A stretch of 64,000 nucleotides of DNA, taken from positions 1 to 64,000 of the forward strand of contig NZ_QYBB01000027.1 of assembly GCF_004137685.1 (NCBI RefSeq), written 5' to 3'. The translations under genes were made by a program, and so were the position numbers. The notes under the pieces were generated by a model. That model did no database searches. It was not told the origin of the DNA and saw only the letters and a program-made list of their open reading frames with translations. Below are positions 8,389 through 17,743 of this stretch, piece by piece. This stretch comes from Lichenibacterium minor. Lineage in GTDB: Bacteria > Pseudomonadota > Alphaproteobacteria > Rhizobiales > Beijerinckiaceae. The stretch's first letter is position 1, and every line of letters begins with the position of its first letter.

Positions 8389-8491
8389 GACGCATTGGGG
8401 AACAGGCCGGGCACTTTCTAACCACCCGCTATAGCAGTACGTTTGAGTGAGCCTCACGACGCTAGCGGGGCGAATCAGGGCGGGAGCGGCG

Positions 8492-9091
8492 ATGTCCCAG
8501 AACGAGTCCCACACCTCTCCAAAGAGTGGAGGAACGGGCGCGACCTCCGATCCGTCAGGCACCACACCCGGCCGGTCCATAAAGGGGTATGGGGTCGCCA
8601 TGTCGTCCTTCCTCGACCGCTACCCTGTCATTCGCCGCCGCAAGTGGTTCATCGCTTGGTCCGTCGCGCCGCTCCTCGCGGCGGGAGTGTTGGTCGCCAC
8701 GCACCGCGTGGAGGCATCGGGGGATCCGGACGTGAGTTGCTCGTCGTACACCGCGGTCCAACTCGTGGGCGACATCGTCAAGGAGCGGGTCTTCGCCAGC
8801 GGGGCTAAGGTGATGCTCGATTCCGACCGGTTCGGCGGCAAGCTCGTCGACATCGCCGTGGTTTCGGACAAGCCATTGACGTGCTCGGCCTCTTTCGTCC
8901 CGACCCTCGCCTTCAGCAAGGCTGTCCTGGACGATGCTGCCAAGGCGGGAACCTCCAAAGCGGCGCTCGACGAGTTCCACAGCAACGCCATCGACAAGTA
9001 CAGCGCCATGCTAAAGTATAAGGTCCGCGACAACGGCTCCGGTAAGATCTACATCACGGTTATCGAGGGCTTGGACGCCTTCGATGATTGA
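8492..9091 (+). CDS. Hypothetical single-pass membrane protein
   Basis: No family is recognised. From ATG 8492 the protein has a Ser/Thr/Gly-rich N-terminus, one membrane segment (WFIAWSVAPLLAAGVLVAT) and then a mostly polar domain with two Cys (SCSSYT and LTCSAS) that could form a disulfide outside the membrane. ATG 8600 (MSSFLDRY) is an alternative start just before the membrane segment. It precedes another exported protein gene in the same direction by 86 bases, so the two may work together. Confidence 0.55.
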   Translation: MSQNESHTSPKSGGTGATSDPSGTTPGRSIKGYGVAMSSFLDRYPVIRRRKWFIAWSVAPLLAAGVLVATHRVEASGDPDVSCSSYTAVQLVGDIVKERVFASGAKVMLDSDRFGGKLVDIAVVSDKPLTCSASFVPTLAFSKAVLDDAAKAGTSKAALDEFHSNAIDKYSAMLKYKVRDNGSGKIYITVIEGLDAFDD

Positions 9092-9177
9092 CCCTACAAA
9101 ACTGCCTTTTCTCCCCGGCATCTATCCAGAACGGCCACAGAAGACCTCCCGACCGGCTCGGGATGGTTGGAGGATCC

Positions 9178-10401
9178 ATGAACTTATCGAACCTGTTGCG
9201 TTTCGGGGCTCTCGTCTTCCTACTCACCTCGGAGTCGAGCGCGAAGGCAGACAGCGAAGCCCTCTCGGCTATCGCGACTCTCCCGTGTGATGAGCTCGGG
9301 TACAACAACCTGAGCCGCAACTCGCAAGGCGACGCCCCTTTCGGCATCCCGCTCCGCCAATGGGACCAGGAAGCGGTGTCATCGATCTACGACCGCATCC
9401 GCGCCTGTTCGGGGGAGATCGACCCGGTCCAGGCTCGCCTCGCTCAACAACAAGGCTCGCGCTTCCTCGACGGAATCGTGCGGCGCGCGGCCAGCGCCCG
9501 CGCAGGCGCCCAGCGGGATGTCGCCCTGATGGAGACGATCCAGAAGAACTTGGCGGACATCGAAACTTCGACGCTTCCGCCGGATCAGATTCTATCCAAG
9601 CTCGATGGAGTGCAGGCCGGAGTCCAGGCGGTGTCCCGAGCGTTGCCGCCGGACATTCGTGACGCCTTTCAGAGGCGGATCGACGCGAAGAGGGCCGCAC
9701 TCAATGCCGTCTTGCAGGCCCAAGCCGAGAGAGAACAGAAGGCCGCCGAGGACCGCTTCGCGAGGCTGAGAGCGGCAGCCGACACGGCGGCCACGGTCCC
9801 TCCTGGATCACCCTCCATTTCGGCTTCGAGCGGCGATCCCCCGAGCGATGCCCGGCAGGGTCGATCGGACGGGGATCGTCAGCAGAATGCCCCGCTTGTT
9901 CCGCCCCAACAGCCGGTCGTGGTCGCGTCGACACCCCCGAGCTTCGTTCACGTCACGGGTCCCATGACCCCTACGGTCGTCGCACCGAACCATCCCGAAG
10001 ACGCGAAACCTGCTGCGCGGTCTGTCGTCAGGCTCGCCCCCTCCGGCACGTCGCTGAACCCACCGAAGAACAGGACCGCTTCTGTCCTTCCTCCAGCCGA
10101 CGAGGGGCCGATCGCCGATCACCCGATCCTTTCTATCTTGATCGCGATCTACATACTCGTTGCGGGTGTGATCGTTCTACCGCTGGTGAGGAGGCCTGTC
10201 ATGGCGTGGTACCGGTCACAGAGGTGGTACGTCCGCGGGAAGGATCCGATCGACATCCTGTTCAAACAGATCGGGATGCGGGCGAACGTCGAGTTCTTCG
10301 CCTTCATGGTGGCGTGCCTCGTCGGCGCCCTCGGCGGGTGGATCTACGTTTTCATGCGTGCGCAGGGGGGCAAGCCGGCCGTGGTTAGCACGGCCGACTG
10401 A
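9178..10401 (+). CDS. Hypothetical exported, membrane-anchored coiled-coil protein
   Basis: The product (407 aa) begins with a signal peptide (MNLSNLLRFGALVFLLTSES, cleavage probably near AKA). An alpha-helical, Gln/Ala/Arg-rich region (about 75-200) looks coiled-coil, and a Pro/Ser-rich linker (205-310) follows. Two membrane segments lie near the C-terminus (HPILSILIAIYILVAGVIVL and FFAFMVACLVGALGGWIYVF). ATG 9178 is chosen because an AGGA site precedes it. No family is recognised; the layout suggests an envelope-spanning or scaffold protein. Confidence 0.6.
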   Translation: MNLSNLLRFGALVFLLTSESSAKADSEALSAIATLPCDELGYNNLSRNSQGDAPFGIPLRQWDQEAVSSIYDRIRACSGEIDPVQARLAQQQGSRFLDGIVRRAASARAGAQRDVALMETIQKNLADIETSTLPPDQILSKLDGVQAGVQAVSRALPPDIRDAFQRRIDAKRAALNAVLQAQAEREQKAAEDRFARLRAAADTAATVPPGSPSISASSGDPPSDARQGRSDGDRQQNAPLVPPQQPVVVASTPPSFVHVTGPMTPTVVAPNHPEDAKPAARSVVRLAPSGTSLNPPKNRTASVLPPADEGPIADHPILSILIAIYILVAGVIVLPLVRRPVMAWYRSQRWYVRGKDPIDILFKQIGMRANVEFFAFMVACLVGALGGWIYVFMRAQGGKPAVVSTAD

Positions 10402-10506
10402 AGTTCCGCCCTCCCCGCGGAAGCTCTCCCACGGGCCGCATCAGGCCCTCGTCCAGGCCCGGCGCACGACGCCGGGCTCACCGGCCGACAATGAGGTGGG
10501 AAGCGC

Positions 10507-11454
10507 ATGAAGTACACAGATCCTCGACAGGGCGGCATCATTGAGCGCGCCCGCGGTGCGATGCTCGGCCTTGCCGTCGGCGATGCTCTCGGCTCCACGT
10601 TGGAGTTCGGGCCGCGCATCGCCCGTATCGCCGACTATCACCGGGAGATGACCGGGGGCGGACCGTTCGGCCTCGACCCCGGCCAGTGGACAGACGACAC
10701 AGCTATGGCCTTTGCCCTGGCAAAAAGTCTCGTCCTGCGCAACGGATTCGATCCTCACGACGTCATGACCCGCTTCGTCGCTTGGTACCGCAGGGGCGAG
10801 TACTCCTGCACGGGATCGTGCTTCGATATCGGGGGCACGACGCGCCAAGCTCTGGAGCGTTTCGAGCGGACCGGGGATCCGTTCGCCGGACTTCCGGACG
10901 AGGACACGGCCGGGAACGGCTCCTTGATGCGCTTGGCACCCGTCGCCCTGTTCGGCTTGGACGACGAGGTCGAGGCGATCCGCATAGCGCGCGAGCAGAG
11001 CCGACTCACGCATGCGGCCCCGGTGTGTGTTGACGCGTGCGGCTACTTCGTTCAATTGCTCCGCCTTACGATCCTTGGAGAAGAAGATCCACTCAAGCTC
11101 GCTCTGCCCCGGTGGTCCGGGCATCCGGAGATCATGAGGGCCAAGACGGCCCTTTGGGGCGGCCTTGAGCGGCGCCAGATCAGGTCGGGCGGGTACGTCG
11201 TCGATACCCTCCAAGCCGCGCTGTTCTCGTGCGCCAACGCCCCCTCGTTCGAGTACGCCGTCACCTTGGCTGTGAACTTGGGAGGGGATGCCGATACGGT
11301 AGGAGCCATCGCGGGCGCCCTCGCCGGAGCCAAGTTCGGTGAGAGAGGCATCCCGAAGCAGTGGCTCGAACCTCTCGCATGGCGGCACAAGCTCGGCGCC
11401 ATGGCTTTGAGCCTCGTCCGAACCAGCAGCGAAGTACACCTCGATAGGTTGTGA
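10507..11454 (+). CDS. ADP-ribosylglycohydrolase (DraG/ARH-type)
   Basis: This 315-residue protein carries the family motifs in order: GAMLGLAVGDALGSTLEF, GQWTDDTAMAFALA (metal-binding T-D-D), GNGSLMRLAPVAL, and NLGGDADTVGAIAGALAGA (second metal-binding D-x-D). These enzymes remove ADP-ribose from Arg or related acceptors, using two metal ions. The start ATG has a GAGGTGG site upstream. No ADP-ribosyltransferase partner is visible nearby, so it may reverse modification by a toxin or phage enzyme, or act in nitrogen control; the former is inference from the island context. Confidence 0.88.
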   Translation: MKYTDPRQGGIIERARGAMLGLAVGDALGSTLEFGPRIARIADYHREMTGGGPFGLDPGQWTDDTAMAFALAKSLVLRNGFDPHDVMTRFVAWYRRGEYSCTGSCFDIGGTTRQALERFERTGDPFAGLPDEDTAGNGSLMRLAPVALFGLDDEVEAIRIAREQSRLTHAAPVCVDACGYFVQLLRLTILGEEDPLKLALPRWSGHPEIMRAKTALWGGLERRQIRSGGYVVDTLQAALFSCANAPSFEYAVTLAVNLGGDADTVGAIAGALAGAKFGERGIPKQWLEPLAWRHKLGAMALSLVRTSSEVHLDRL

Positions 11455-12148
11455 ACGCCGGCGTTCACCGTCGTGGACGACGTTCTACTCATTCTCCCAA
11501 GCTTCGATCCGAGGTCCTCACGTCATGGTCAACCTCGGGTCAGAGCTCGGCCCGTCCAAGAACTTGTTTCCACGCTGAAATTCATCCTCGACGCATCGAG
11601 CCGAGGTTCGGGCGGAGAAAGAAGATTCATAGAGAAATATTGAGATCCGTAACCTCTGACCGCTCCTGAGCGCGTGGGTGCCAAGCCGCTGCGTAGCTCG
11701 CGGCCGAGGTTGTACCCGCAATGTCTCGGCGGCTTGAGCCTCGACGAGGGCGAGATCAGGATGTCTGCCTCGTAGCGCATCTCGATGGACCGCTGTCGAC
11801 CCAAACTCGACCTACGGCGTCGCTTCAGTCCTCCTCCGAAGCAGACGTTGCCAAGCTCACCCGGATACAAGCTCACCCGGATACTGCGGGCCGCACCGAG
11901 GACGTTGGCACGCTCGCGCCTGAGGCCGTCTACCTTTCCACCATCGCTTTTCCCTCCTTCGCTGGAGCAGGCGGACACGATCCTCACCGAGACCGAAGGG
12001 CCAGGCGGCGGCCTCCTCGCTGAGGGTTCCGCCTTCGGTGTCCAATATCGTCTGAACCTCTTCGCGACGGCGACACGGGTACCGGCGCTTCCGAGTGGCA
12101 GGTGACCTCCTCCGCCGCGCCAGTCATCGCAGCCATCCATGGTCGGCT
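11455..12148. other. Gene-poor gap with R1 copy and a 16-bp tandem duplication
   Basis: No convincing gene lies between the ADP-ribosylglycohydrolase and Nudix genes. The gap holds a full R1 repeat (11532-11656) and an exact tandem duplication of caagctcacccggata (11852-11867 and 11868-11883). The remaining sequence looks like decayed DNA. Confidence 0.6.
11532..11656. repeat. R1 dispersed repeat, full copy
   Basis: It starts acctcggg and ends gatccgtaacctc, with the same internal order as copies at 47494-47620 and 56001-56125 (125-127 bases each). On the minus strand all three spell a related peptide of the form YGSxxxxMNxxSP, so the repeat may descend from a coding 5' end. Confidence 0.65.
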
Positions 12149-12622
12149 TCAGCTCATGGTCGCGGGTTTCAGGGCTAGGCGCTTGTGCTTGGTTGCCAAT
12201 CGTTTCGGCAGGGTCCGGATGATGTCGATCAGACCCGGGTCGTCCACCAAGTCTGCAGCATCGTCGACCGGCAGCCATGCACCTCGCCGCTGCCCTCTCT
12301 CTCGCCAGTCGGGAAGTTGGTACCGGAACTCCAGCATGAACACCTTCACCCGACAATAGTCAAAGTGATCAGACCGGCGCTTCCAATAGTTGCAGCCCCC
12401 AACTGGTTGCTTGTGGACTCGACCTATGATGCCGGCCTCTTGCTGTGCCTCGATGGCAGCCGCATGATGGTCCTTGCGCCCCTTCATGGGCCACCCCTTT
12501 GGGATGATGAAGCGCTGGGTCTCGCGAGAGGTGATGAGCAGGACGCGAACCTGCCCTTTCGGGTCGACCATCACCGGGAGAGCAGCGACCTGTTTGCGAG
12601 GTTTTCTCGGGACGTTCGGCAT
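12149..12622 (-). CDS. Nudix hydrolase with altered Nudix box
   Basis: This 157-residue protein has the Nudix layout: PVMVDPKGQVRVLLITSRET strand region, FIIPKGWPMKG, and a Nudix helix at about 51-65. The usual R-E-U-x-E-E-x-G-U reads I57 E58 A Q Q61 E62 A G64 I, so the conserved Arg and one of the metal-binding Glu residues are replaced. E58 and E62 remain. Rhizobial relatives resemble diphosphoinositol/diadenosine polyphosphate hydrolases. Activity may be weakened. It is monocistronic and divergent from the DUF47 gene. Confidence 0.8.
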   Translation of the reverse strand: MPNVPRKPRKQVAALPVMVDPKGQVRVLLITSRETQRFIIPKGWPMKGRKDHHAAAIEAQQEAGIIGRVHKQPVGGCNYWKRRSDHFDYCRVKVFMLEFRYQLPDWRERGQRRGAWLPVDDAADLVDDPGLIDIIRTLPKRLATKHKRLALKPATMS

Positions 12623-12787
12623 CGCACTGCCTCGACGGACGCTGGTACGGAACGCTCACCCTACCGCTTCGAGGATGGGAGAACACCGCTGTGTCCGTGT
12701 CTCGTTTCGCCGAAGCGGAGTGCTCCGTGATGGTCGTCTCGCAAGCGAGATGACATAGTCGATAGCTAGGCCAGGGCGGGAGAGCAC

Positions 12788-13429
12788 ATGCTGGGTTGGT
12801 TTCGGGCGCTGATGCCGAAGGAGGATCGCTTCTTCGAGCTGTTCGACCGCCACGCCGCGACGCTCGTCGAGGGGGCTCGTGCCCTTAAGGGACTTCTCGA
12901 AGGTGGGGATGGCGTTTCACGGTGCGCGAAGGCGATAGCCCAGCACGAAGAGGCAGCCGACGAGATCACCCGCGAGGCCTTGAACGCGGTTCGGCGAACT
13001 TTCATCACGCCCTTCGACCGCAGCGATATCCAGGACCTCGTCACCACGCTCGATGACACCATCGATCAGATGCATAAGACCGCGAAGGCGGCGCAGCTCT
13101 TCGAGGTGACGCAGTTCGAGGCCCCTATGCGCGAGATGGGCGGGATCATTCTTGAAGCCGCCACCATCACCAACGAGGCCGTGCCGCTGCTGCGGGCGAT
13201 CGGCCAGAACGCCGCGCGGCTCAACGCACTGACCGAGCAGGTCATCCAGCTCGAAGGGCGAGCCGACGACGTGCACAACAGGGGCATCAAGGCACTCTAC
13301 CTCGCATCGAGCTCCGACCCGATGGCCTTCATCGTCGGATCGGACATCTACGATCACCTGGAGAAGGTGATGGACCGCTTCGAAGACGTGGCGAACCGGA
13401 TCAGCAGCATCCTGGTCGAGCACCTGTGA
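12788..13429 (+). CDS. DUF47/PhoU-like phosphate transport accessory protein
   Basis: The 213-residue all-helical protein matches the DUF47 family: MLGWFRALMPKEDRFFELF at the start, CAKAIAQHEEAADEITREA, TPFDRSDIQDLVTTLDDTID and the DHLEKVMDRFEDVANRI end. These proteins are cytosolic PhoU relatives encoded with Pit transporters and thought to modulate them. The Pit gene begins 12 bases downstream, so the two form an operon. A GGGAG site precedes the ATG. Confidence 0.92.
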   Translation: MLGWFRALMPKEDRFFELFDRHAATLVEGARALKGLLEGGDGVSRCAKAIAQHEEAADEITREALNAVRRTFITPFDRSDIQDLVTTLDDTIDQMHKTAKAAQLFEVTQFEAPMREMGGIILEAATITNEAVPLLRAIGQNAARLNALTEQVIQLEGRADDVHNRGIKALYLASSSDPMAFIVGSDIYDHLEKVMDRFEDVANRISSILVEHL

Positions 13430-13441
13430 CCGGGGCGCACC

Positions 13442-14449
13442 TTGGAACTCCTGAGCGCGACGCCCTTCGTCGTGGCGCTGGTCGCCACAGCCCTCGTCTT
13501 CGACTTCCTCAACGGCCTGCACGACTCGGCAAACTCCATCGCCACCATCGTGTCAACGCGGGTCCTCGCCCCCCGCTACGCCGTAATCTGGGCGGCATTT
13601 TTCAATTTCGTCGCCTTTCTGGTGTTCGGGCTGCACGTCGCCGGCACGGTCGGCTCGGGCATCGTTGGCGTCGAGGTGATCGACGACCGCGTGGTCTTCG
13701 CGGCGCTCGGCGGTGCCATCGTGTGGAATCTCGTCACCTGGCGTCTCGGCATACCCTCGAGCAGCTCGCACGCGCTGATCGGCGGGCTGCTCGGCGCCGG
13801 GATCGCCAAAGCGGGCCTTGCCGCGGTGGTATGGGGCGGCGTCCTGGCTACCACGGCCGCGATCGTGCTGTCGCCGGCGCTCGGGTTTTTCCTCGCGCTG
13901 CTGCTCGTGCTTTCGGTGGCCTGGACCTTCGTGCGTTCGACGCCGAACAGGGTCGACCGCCTGTTCCGCGGGCTTCAGTTCCTGTCCGCTTCGGCTTACT
14001 CGCTCGGCCACGGGGGCAACGACGCTCAGAAGACCATGGGCGTCATCGCCGTGCTGCTCTATTCCCACGGTCTCCTTCACGGGGGCTTTCATGTCCCGCT
14101 GTGGGTCGTGCTGAGCTGTCAGAGCGCCATGGCGCTCGGCACGTTGCTCGGCGGTTGGCGCATCGTGCACACGATGGGCTCCAAGATCACCCGCCTCACG
14201 CCCATGCAGGGCTTCTGCGCCGAGACAGGGGGAGCGATCACGCTGTTCCTCGCCACGTGGCTCGGCATCCCGGTATCGACCACTCACACGATCACGGGCG
14301 CGATCGTCGGAGTTGGGGCTGCGCGACGGGTCTCGGCGGTGCGCTGGAACGTGGCGCAGAGCATCGTGATCGCCTGGGTCGTGACGATGCCGGCTGCCGG
14401 CCTCGTTGCGGCGGGCCTGTACGCGCTGTCGGCCCTGTTTGCCGGCTGA
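13442..14449 (+). CDS. pit: Pit-family inorganic phosphate transporter
   Basis: This 335-residue membrane protein has the two PiT signatures: FDFLNGLHDSANSIATIVSTRVL near the N-terminus and GGNDAQKTMGVIAVLLYS in the middle, plus GIPVSTTHTITGAIVG. About ten hydrophobic segments fit an inner-membrane symporter (H+ or Na+ with phosphate, low affinity). The start is TTG after the DUF47 stop. It is shorter than E. coli PitA, typical of the DUF47-associated branch. Confidence 0.93.
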   Translation: MELLSATPFVVALVATALVFDFLNGLHDSANSIATIVSTRVLAPRYAVIWAAFFNFVAFLVFGLHVAGTVGSGIVGVEVIDDRVVFAALGGAIVWNLVTWRLGIPSSSSHALIGGLLGAGIAKAGLAAVVWGGVLATTAAIVLSPALGFFLALLLVLSVAWTFVRSTPNRVDRLFRGLQFLSASAYSLGHGGNDAQKTMGVIAVLLYSHGLLHGGFHVPLWVVLSCQSAMALGTLLGGWRIVHTMGSKITRLTPMQGFCAETGGAITLFLATWLGIPVSTTHTITGAIVGVGAARRVSAVRWNVAQSIVIAWVVTMPAAGLVAAGLYALSALFAG

Positions 14450-14667
14450 CCGGAGGTGACCGTGACGGTCTGGGTCCCGCAAGCCGCGACCCGGTCTGCA
14501 TTGCGCCCCCTCCGGTGTTAGCTTGCGATAGGGCTGCGGCTCACATGATCGCCTTGCCGGAAAGCGGCGGATCACTGTCTCGTCGTTCCCGCGGATCAGT
14601 CGTCGGAGTGACCCATCGAAGCCGTGGGAGGTTGAGAAGACTGATGGAGAGCCGATTGGAGGAACGA

Positions 14668-15975
14668 ATGATGCCGACCCTTGATCACAAGCCGCAGCCG
14701 TTGATGATCGCCTATGGCCGCGGACACCTTCCGCTGCTGATGCCGCCAGAGGCCGAGGTGACTACCATCCGTAAAAGGGCCCTGCCGAAACTGCCCGACA
14801 AGGCGGCCGCGATCTATCGCGCCCTCGAAGCGGAGCCGATCGGCTCGCCACCGCTCAGCGTCCTCGCCGAAGGACGGTCCAGCGCCTGCATCCTGATCTG
14901 CGACATCACCCGCCCAGTCCCCAACCGGCTGTTCCTGAGGCCGATGATCGAAACCATGGTGGCGGCCGGCATCCCGCTCGACCGCGTCACGGTCTTGGTG
15001 GCGACGGGCCTCCACCGGCCCAACCTCGGCGAGGAACTCGCGGAACTGGTGGGCGACCCCTGGGTGCTCGCCGAAGTGCGGATCGAGAACCACTATGCGC
15101 GCGACGAAGCGGGCTTGGTCGATCTCGGGCGCACTGCCACACGCGGCACCCCCATCAAGCTGAACCGCCATTTCGTCGAGGCAGATCTGCGGATCGCCAC
15201 TGGCCTCGTCGAGCCACACTTCATGGCGGGATGGTCCGGCGGGCGAAAGGTCATCGCCCCGGGCGTCGCAGGGCACGAAACGATTCGCACCTTCCATTCC
15301 GCACGCTTCATGGAAGACCCGCTCGCGGTTCAGTGTAACCTCATCGGCAATCCGCTCCACGAAGAACAATTGGAGATTGTCCGCACGGTCGGGGAGTGCT
15401 ACGCCCTGAACACCGTCCTCGACGAGGATCGCGATCTCGTCTGCGTAACCTTCGGCGAGATCATCGCCAGCCATGCAGCCGCGGTCGACTTCGTCGCCAG
15501 TTCGACCCGCGTGCCGGTCGGCCGTCGTTTCAAGACGGTCGTCACGTCGTCCGCCGGCTACCCGCTCGATAAGACGTATTATCAGACGATCAAGGGTATG
15601 GTGACGCCGCTGGACATCCTCGAACCGGGCGGGACGCTGATCATGGCGTCCGAGTGTTCGGAAGGCTTCGGCTCCGACGAGTTCCGTGCCGCTCAGCAAC
15701 GCCTCGTCGACCTCGGGCCCGAGCGCTTTCTGGCGACACTGATGGCCAAGACGCTCGCTGAGGTGGACGAGTGGCAGACGGAGATGCAGTTGAAATCCCT
15801 GAGGCTCGGGCGCGTGGAACTCTACACGACCGGGCTCGACGAGGACGACCGGGCAATCACCGGCGTGAACATCGTAACCAACATCGATCGGGCGATCGAG
15901 GAAGCTATGTCGAGGGTCGGTGACCCTGCCATCGCGGTGATCCCCGAGGGCCCCTACGTCATCCCGTATGCATAG
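14668..15975 (+). CDS. larA: LarA-type nickel-pincer racemase (lactate racemase family)
   Basis: The protein (435 aa) has the LarA active-site set with conserved spacing: H116 in GLHRP, H184 in EPHFMAGWSGG, K194 in GGRKVIAPG and H210 in TFHS. K194 corresponds to the lysine that binds the nickel-pincer nucleotide. GGAGGA at 14658-14663 decides the start at ATG 14668 or 14671. Family members racemise lactate or other 2-hydroxyacids. No larB, larC or larE homologue is visible in this window, so the cofactor must be made elsewhere, and the substrate may not be lactate. Confidence 0.85.
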   Translation: MMPTLDHKPQPLMIAYGRGHLPLLMPPEAEVTTIRKRALPKLPDKAAAIYRALEAEPIGSPPLSVLAEGRSSACILICDITRPVPNRLFLRPMIETMVAAGIPLDRVTVLVATGLHRPNLGEELAELVGDPWVLAEVRIENHYARDEAGLVDLGRTATRGTPIKLNRHFVEADLRIATGLVEPHFMAGWSGGRKVIAPGVAGHETIRTFHSARFMEDPLAVQCNLIGNPLHEEQLEIVRTVGECYALNTVLDEDRDLVCVTFGEIIASHAAAVDFVASSTRVPVGRRFKTVVTSSAGYPLDKTYYQTIKGMVTPLDILEPGGTLIMASECSEGFGSDEFRAAQQRLVDLGPERFLATLMAKTLAEVDEWQTEMQLKSLRLGRVELYTTGLDEDDRAITGVNIVTNIDRAIEEAMSRVGDPAIAVIPEGPYVIPYA

Positions 15976-16355
15976 GCGTCTTGGCGGCAGGGCATCCTGC
16001 AGGGAGCTCGCCTGGAACTGAACCCTGAAACGACAATGATCGGGTCTCCTGCCGTTCAGCATTGGCCTGATCCCTTTGGGAGTTCAGGGGAGCATGTGGC
16101 TTCGAGAGTGATCGGCCGTCGACATTTGCGGGACTGCCACTTCGGCTCTTTGTCGCCGGAGTGCAGCCGTCCCGCTGTCCAGTCATCCTCACCGTTTGAG
16201 GAGGTTACAGCCGGAGTCGACCCAATGACGAACCCGCTCTCGCGGGAGGGCTTCCTGAGAGGTAGGGCACAACTGGAGATGAGCGCGAGCGCTTGAGCGA
16301 GTTCCGCCAGCCTCCGAGCATGAGGGTCCACCCCTCATTTCGCGAGGATCACGCG
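15976..16355. other. Gap with degenerate R2 repeat
   Basis: No gene is supported between larA and the integrase remnant. About 16159-16225 resembles R2: gtgcagccgt, cgctgtcc, then ccggagtcgacccaa, with a different middle. On the minus strand it reads DWTAGRLHS, similar to the peptide encoded by other R2 copies. Confidence 0.5.
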
Positions 16356-16829
16356 ATGTCTCAGCAACAAGCCTCCACCCCGGTCAGCCCGCTCCGTCGC
16401 CGCATGCTCGACGACATGGCCATGCGCGGCCTGCACGAGGACACGCAATGCAACTACATCAAGTCGGTGCGGAACTTCGCGGCCTTTCTGGGCCGCTCGC
16501 CCGAGACCGCGACATCCGAGGACGTCCGCCGCTTCCAGATTCACCAGGCGGACAGCGGGGTGCAGGCGCCCACCATCAAAAACACGGTGTCGGGGCTGCG
16601 CTTCCTGTTCAACGTCACGCTCGACCGGCCGGACCTGTCGCGGCGCCTCGTCCTGGCGCGCTACGCCCAGAAACTGCCGAGCGTGCTGAACGTCGAGGAG
16701 GTAGGGCGGCTGCTCGAAGCGGCGCGGGGCCCGAAGTACAGGGCCGCGCTCGGGGTGGTCTACGGGGCCGGCCTGCGCGTGTCCGAGGTGGTGGGGCTCA
16801 GAGCCTGTTTGACAACTGTTGATCTATAA
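16356..16829 (+). pseudogene. Tyrosine recombinase/integrase, 3' end lost to IS5 insertion
   Basis: From ATG 16356 the frame shows a SAM-like core-binding domain (LRRRMLDDMAMRGL, YIKSVRNFAAFLGRSP) and the start of the catalytic domain (LNVEEVGRLLEAA, VYGAGLRVSEVVGLR with the first catalytic Arg). The native sequence stops at 16800 where the IS5-type terminal repeat begins, and nine foreign codons follow. The Box II H-x-x-R and catalytic Tyr are absent. It resembles the integrases that accompany IS91-type elements. The missing part is not found beyond the IS. Confidence 0.82.
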
Positions 16830-17581
16830 TTCTTCTCAGCAACAACTCTCCCATAGCCATGTCGATCATGGCTTCGGAGGTGTCGATCCTGGCTTCGTAG
16901 TCGCGCACGAGGCGGCGATGACGGGTCATCCCCATCCAAGTGTTCGTTCCACGACCCAGCGGCGTGGCAGAACAACAGAGGCAGCCTCGGTCCGTTTCAC
17001 GATGTCGAGCGTGAAGTCGAAGAACGCTGCTTTGTCCATCAATTAGAGTCGGTCATAGGCACCATCGGCGAAGAGTTGCTTGACCCAGGGCCATTTGCTG
17101 TGAAGAGCTTCGAGGACAGTTTGGGCGCCGGCACTGTCGGAGACGTTGGCTGGCGTGAGATGGACAAACAACAAGCGGCCATCAGTTTCAACAGCGATGT
17201 GACGCTTGCGCCCGACCGTCTTCTTGGCTCCATCGAAGCCGCGCTCGCCTTCTGGAGCGGGCGCCTTGACGGTCTGGCTGTCGATGACGGCGGCGGCCGG
17301 CTCGGTGGCGCGCGATCGATCATCAGGGCGATGTCGTGGATGGTGCGAAACATCAAGCGCCGCGCCAAGCGCCGAAACCACCAATACACGGTCTGCCAGG
17401 GTGCAAAATGCGCAGGCAGCATCGACCAGGCGCACCCTGAGCGTACAAGATAGCGGACCGCGTTCAGGACTTCCTTCATGTCCACCCGGCGAGGACTGCC
17501 GACACCGGCAGGTTTTGGCAAAAAGGGCTCGACCGCCGCCCATTTTTCATCCGTCAGATCGCTGCGATAGCGTTTCGTCAT
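16801..17581 (-). pseudogene. IS5-family transposase, frameshifted and stop-interrupted
   Basis: Reading leftwards from ATG 17581, the N-terminal part (MTKRYRSDLTDEKWAAVEPF) is in one frame to about 17300. The DDE core then continues in another frame (AAVIDSQTVKAP, GRKRHIAVETDGRLL, FADGAYDRL). A TAA stop follows DRL near 17044. Beyond it, DKAAFFDFTLDIVKR and LPRRWVVERTLGW lead to a second shift before TRHRRLVRDYEARIDTSEAM. Some IS5 relatives use programmed frameshifting, but two shifts plus a stop indicate decay. Confidence 0.85.
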
Positions 17582-17743
17582 CTTGGCGATGCGGGCGTTG
17601 TTCATCTGTCCACATGCACAGGGTGAATCATACGAAATCCGCGAGATTGGATCGGTATGATCCGTCCTCTGTAGGAACGCGATCCAATTCCGCAGAAAGT
17701 GTTTCACACGCTGGACACCCTGTCAAAGTTGTCAAATGGGCTC
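16801..17743. mobile_element. Decayed IS5-type insertion sequence with terminal inverted repeats
   Basis: The ends are inverted repeats: gagcctgtttgacaact at 16801-16817 and, reversed, gagcccatttgacaact ending at 17743, matching at 15 of 17 positions. The 943-base length fits the family. The outer base pair A/T at 16800 and 17744 may also belong to it. Flanking bases do not form an obvious target duplication and the interrupted integrase does not resume on the right, so deletion or rearrangement followed insertion. Confidence 0.82.

Noticed and set aside
13426..14640. Upstream extension of the larA frame through the Pit gene
   Set aside because: The first 400 residues are an out-of-frame reading of the Pit transporter; the ribosome binding site at 14658 sets the start at 14668.
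17290..17330. Programmed frameshift in the IS5 transposase
   Set aside because: There is no slippery run at the junction and the reading is further broken by a stop and another shift.
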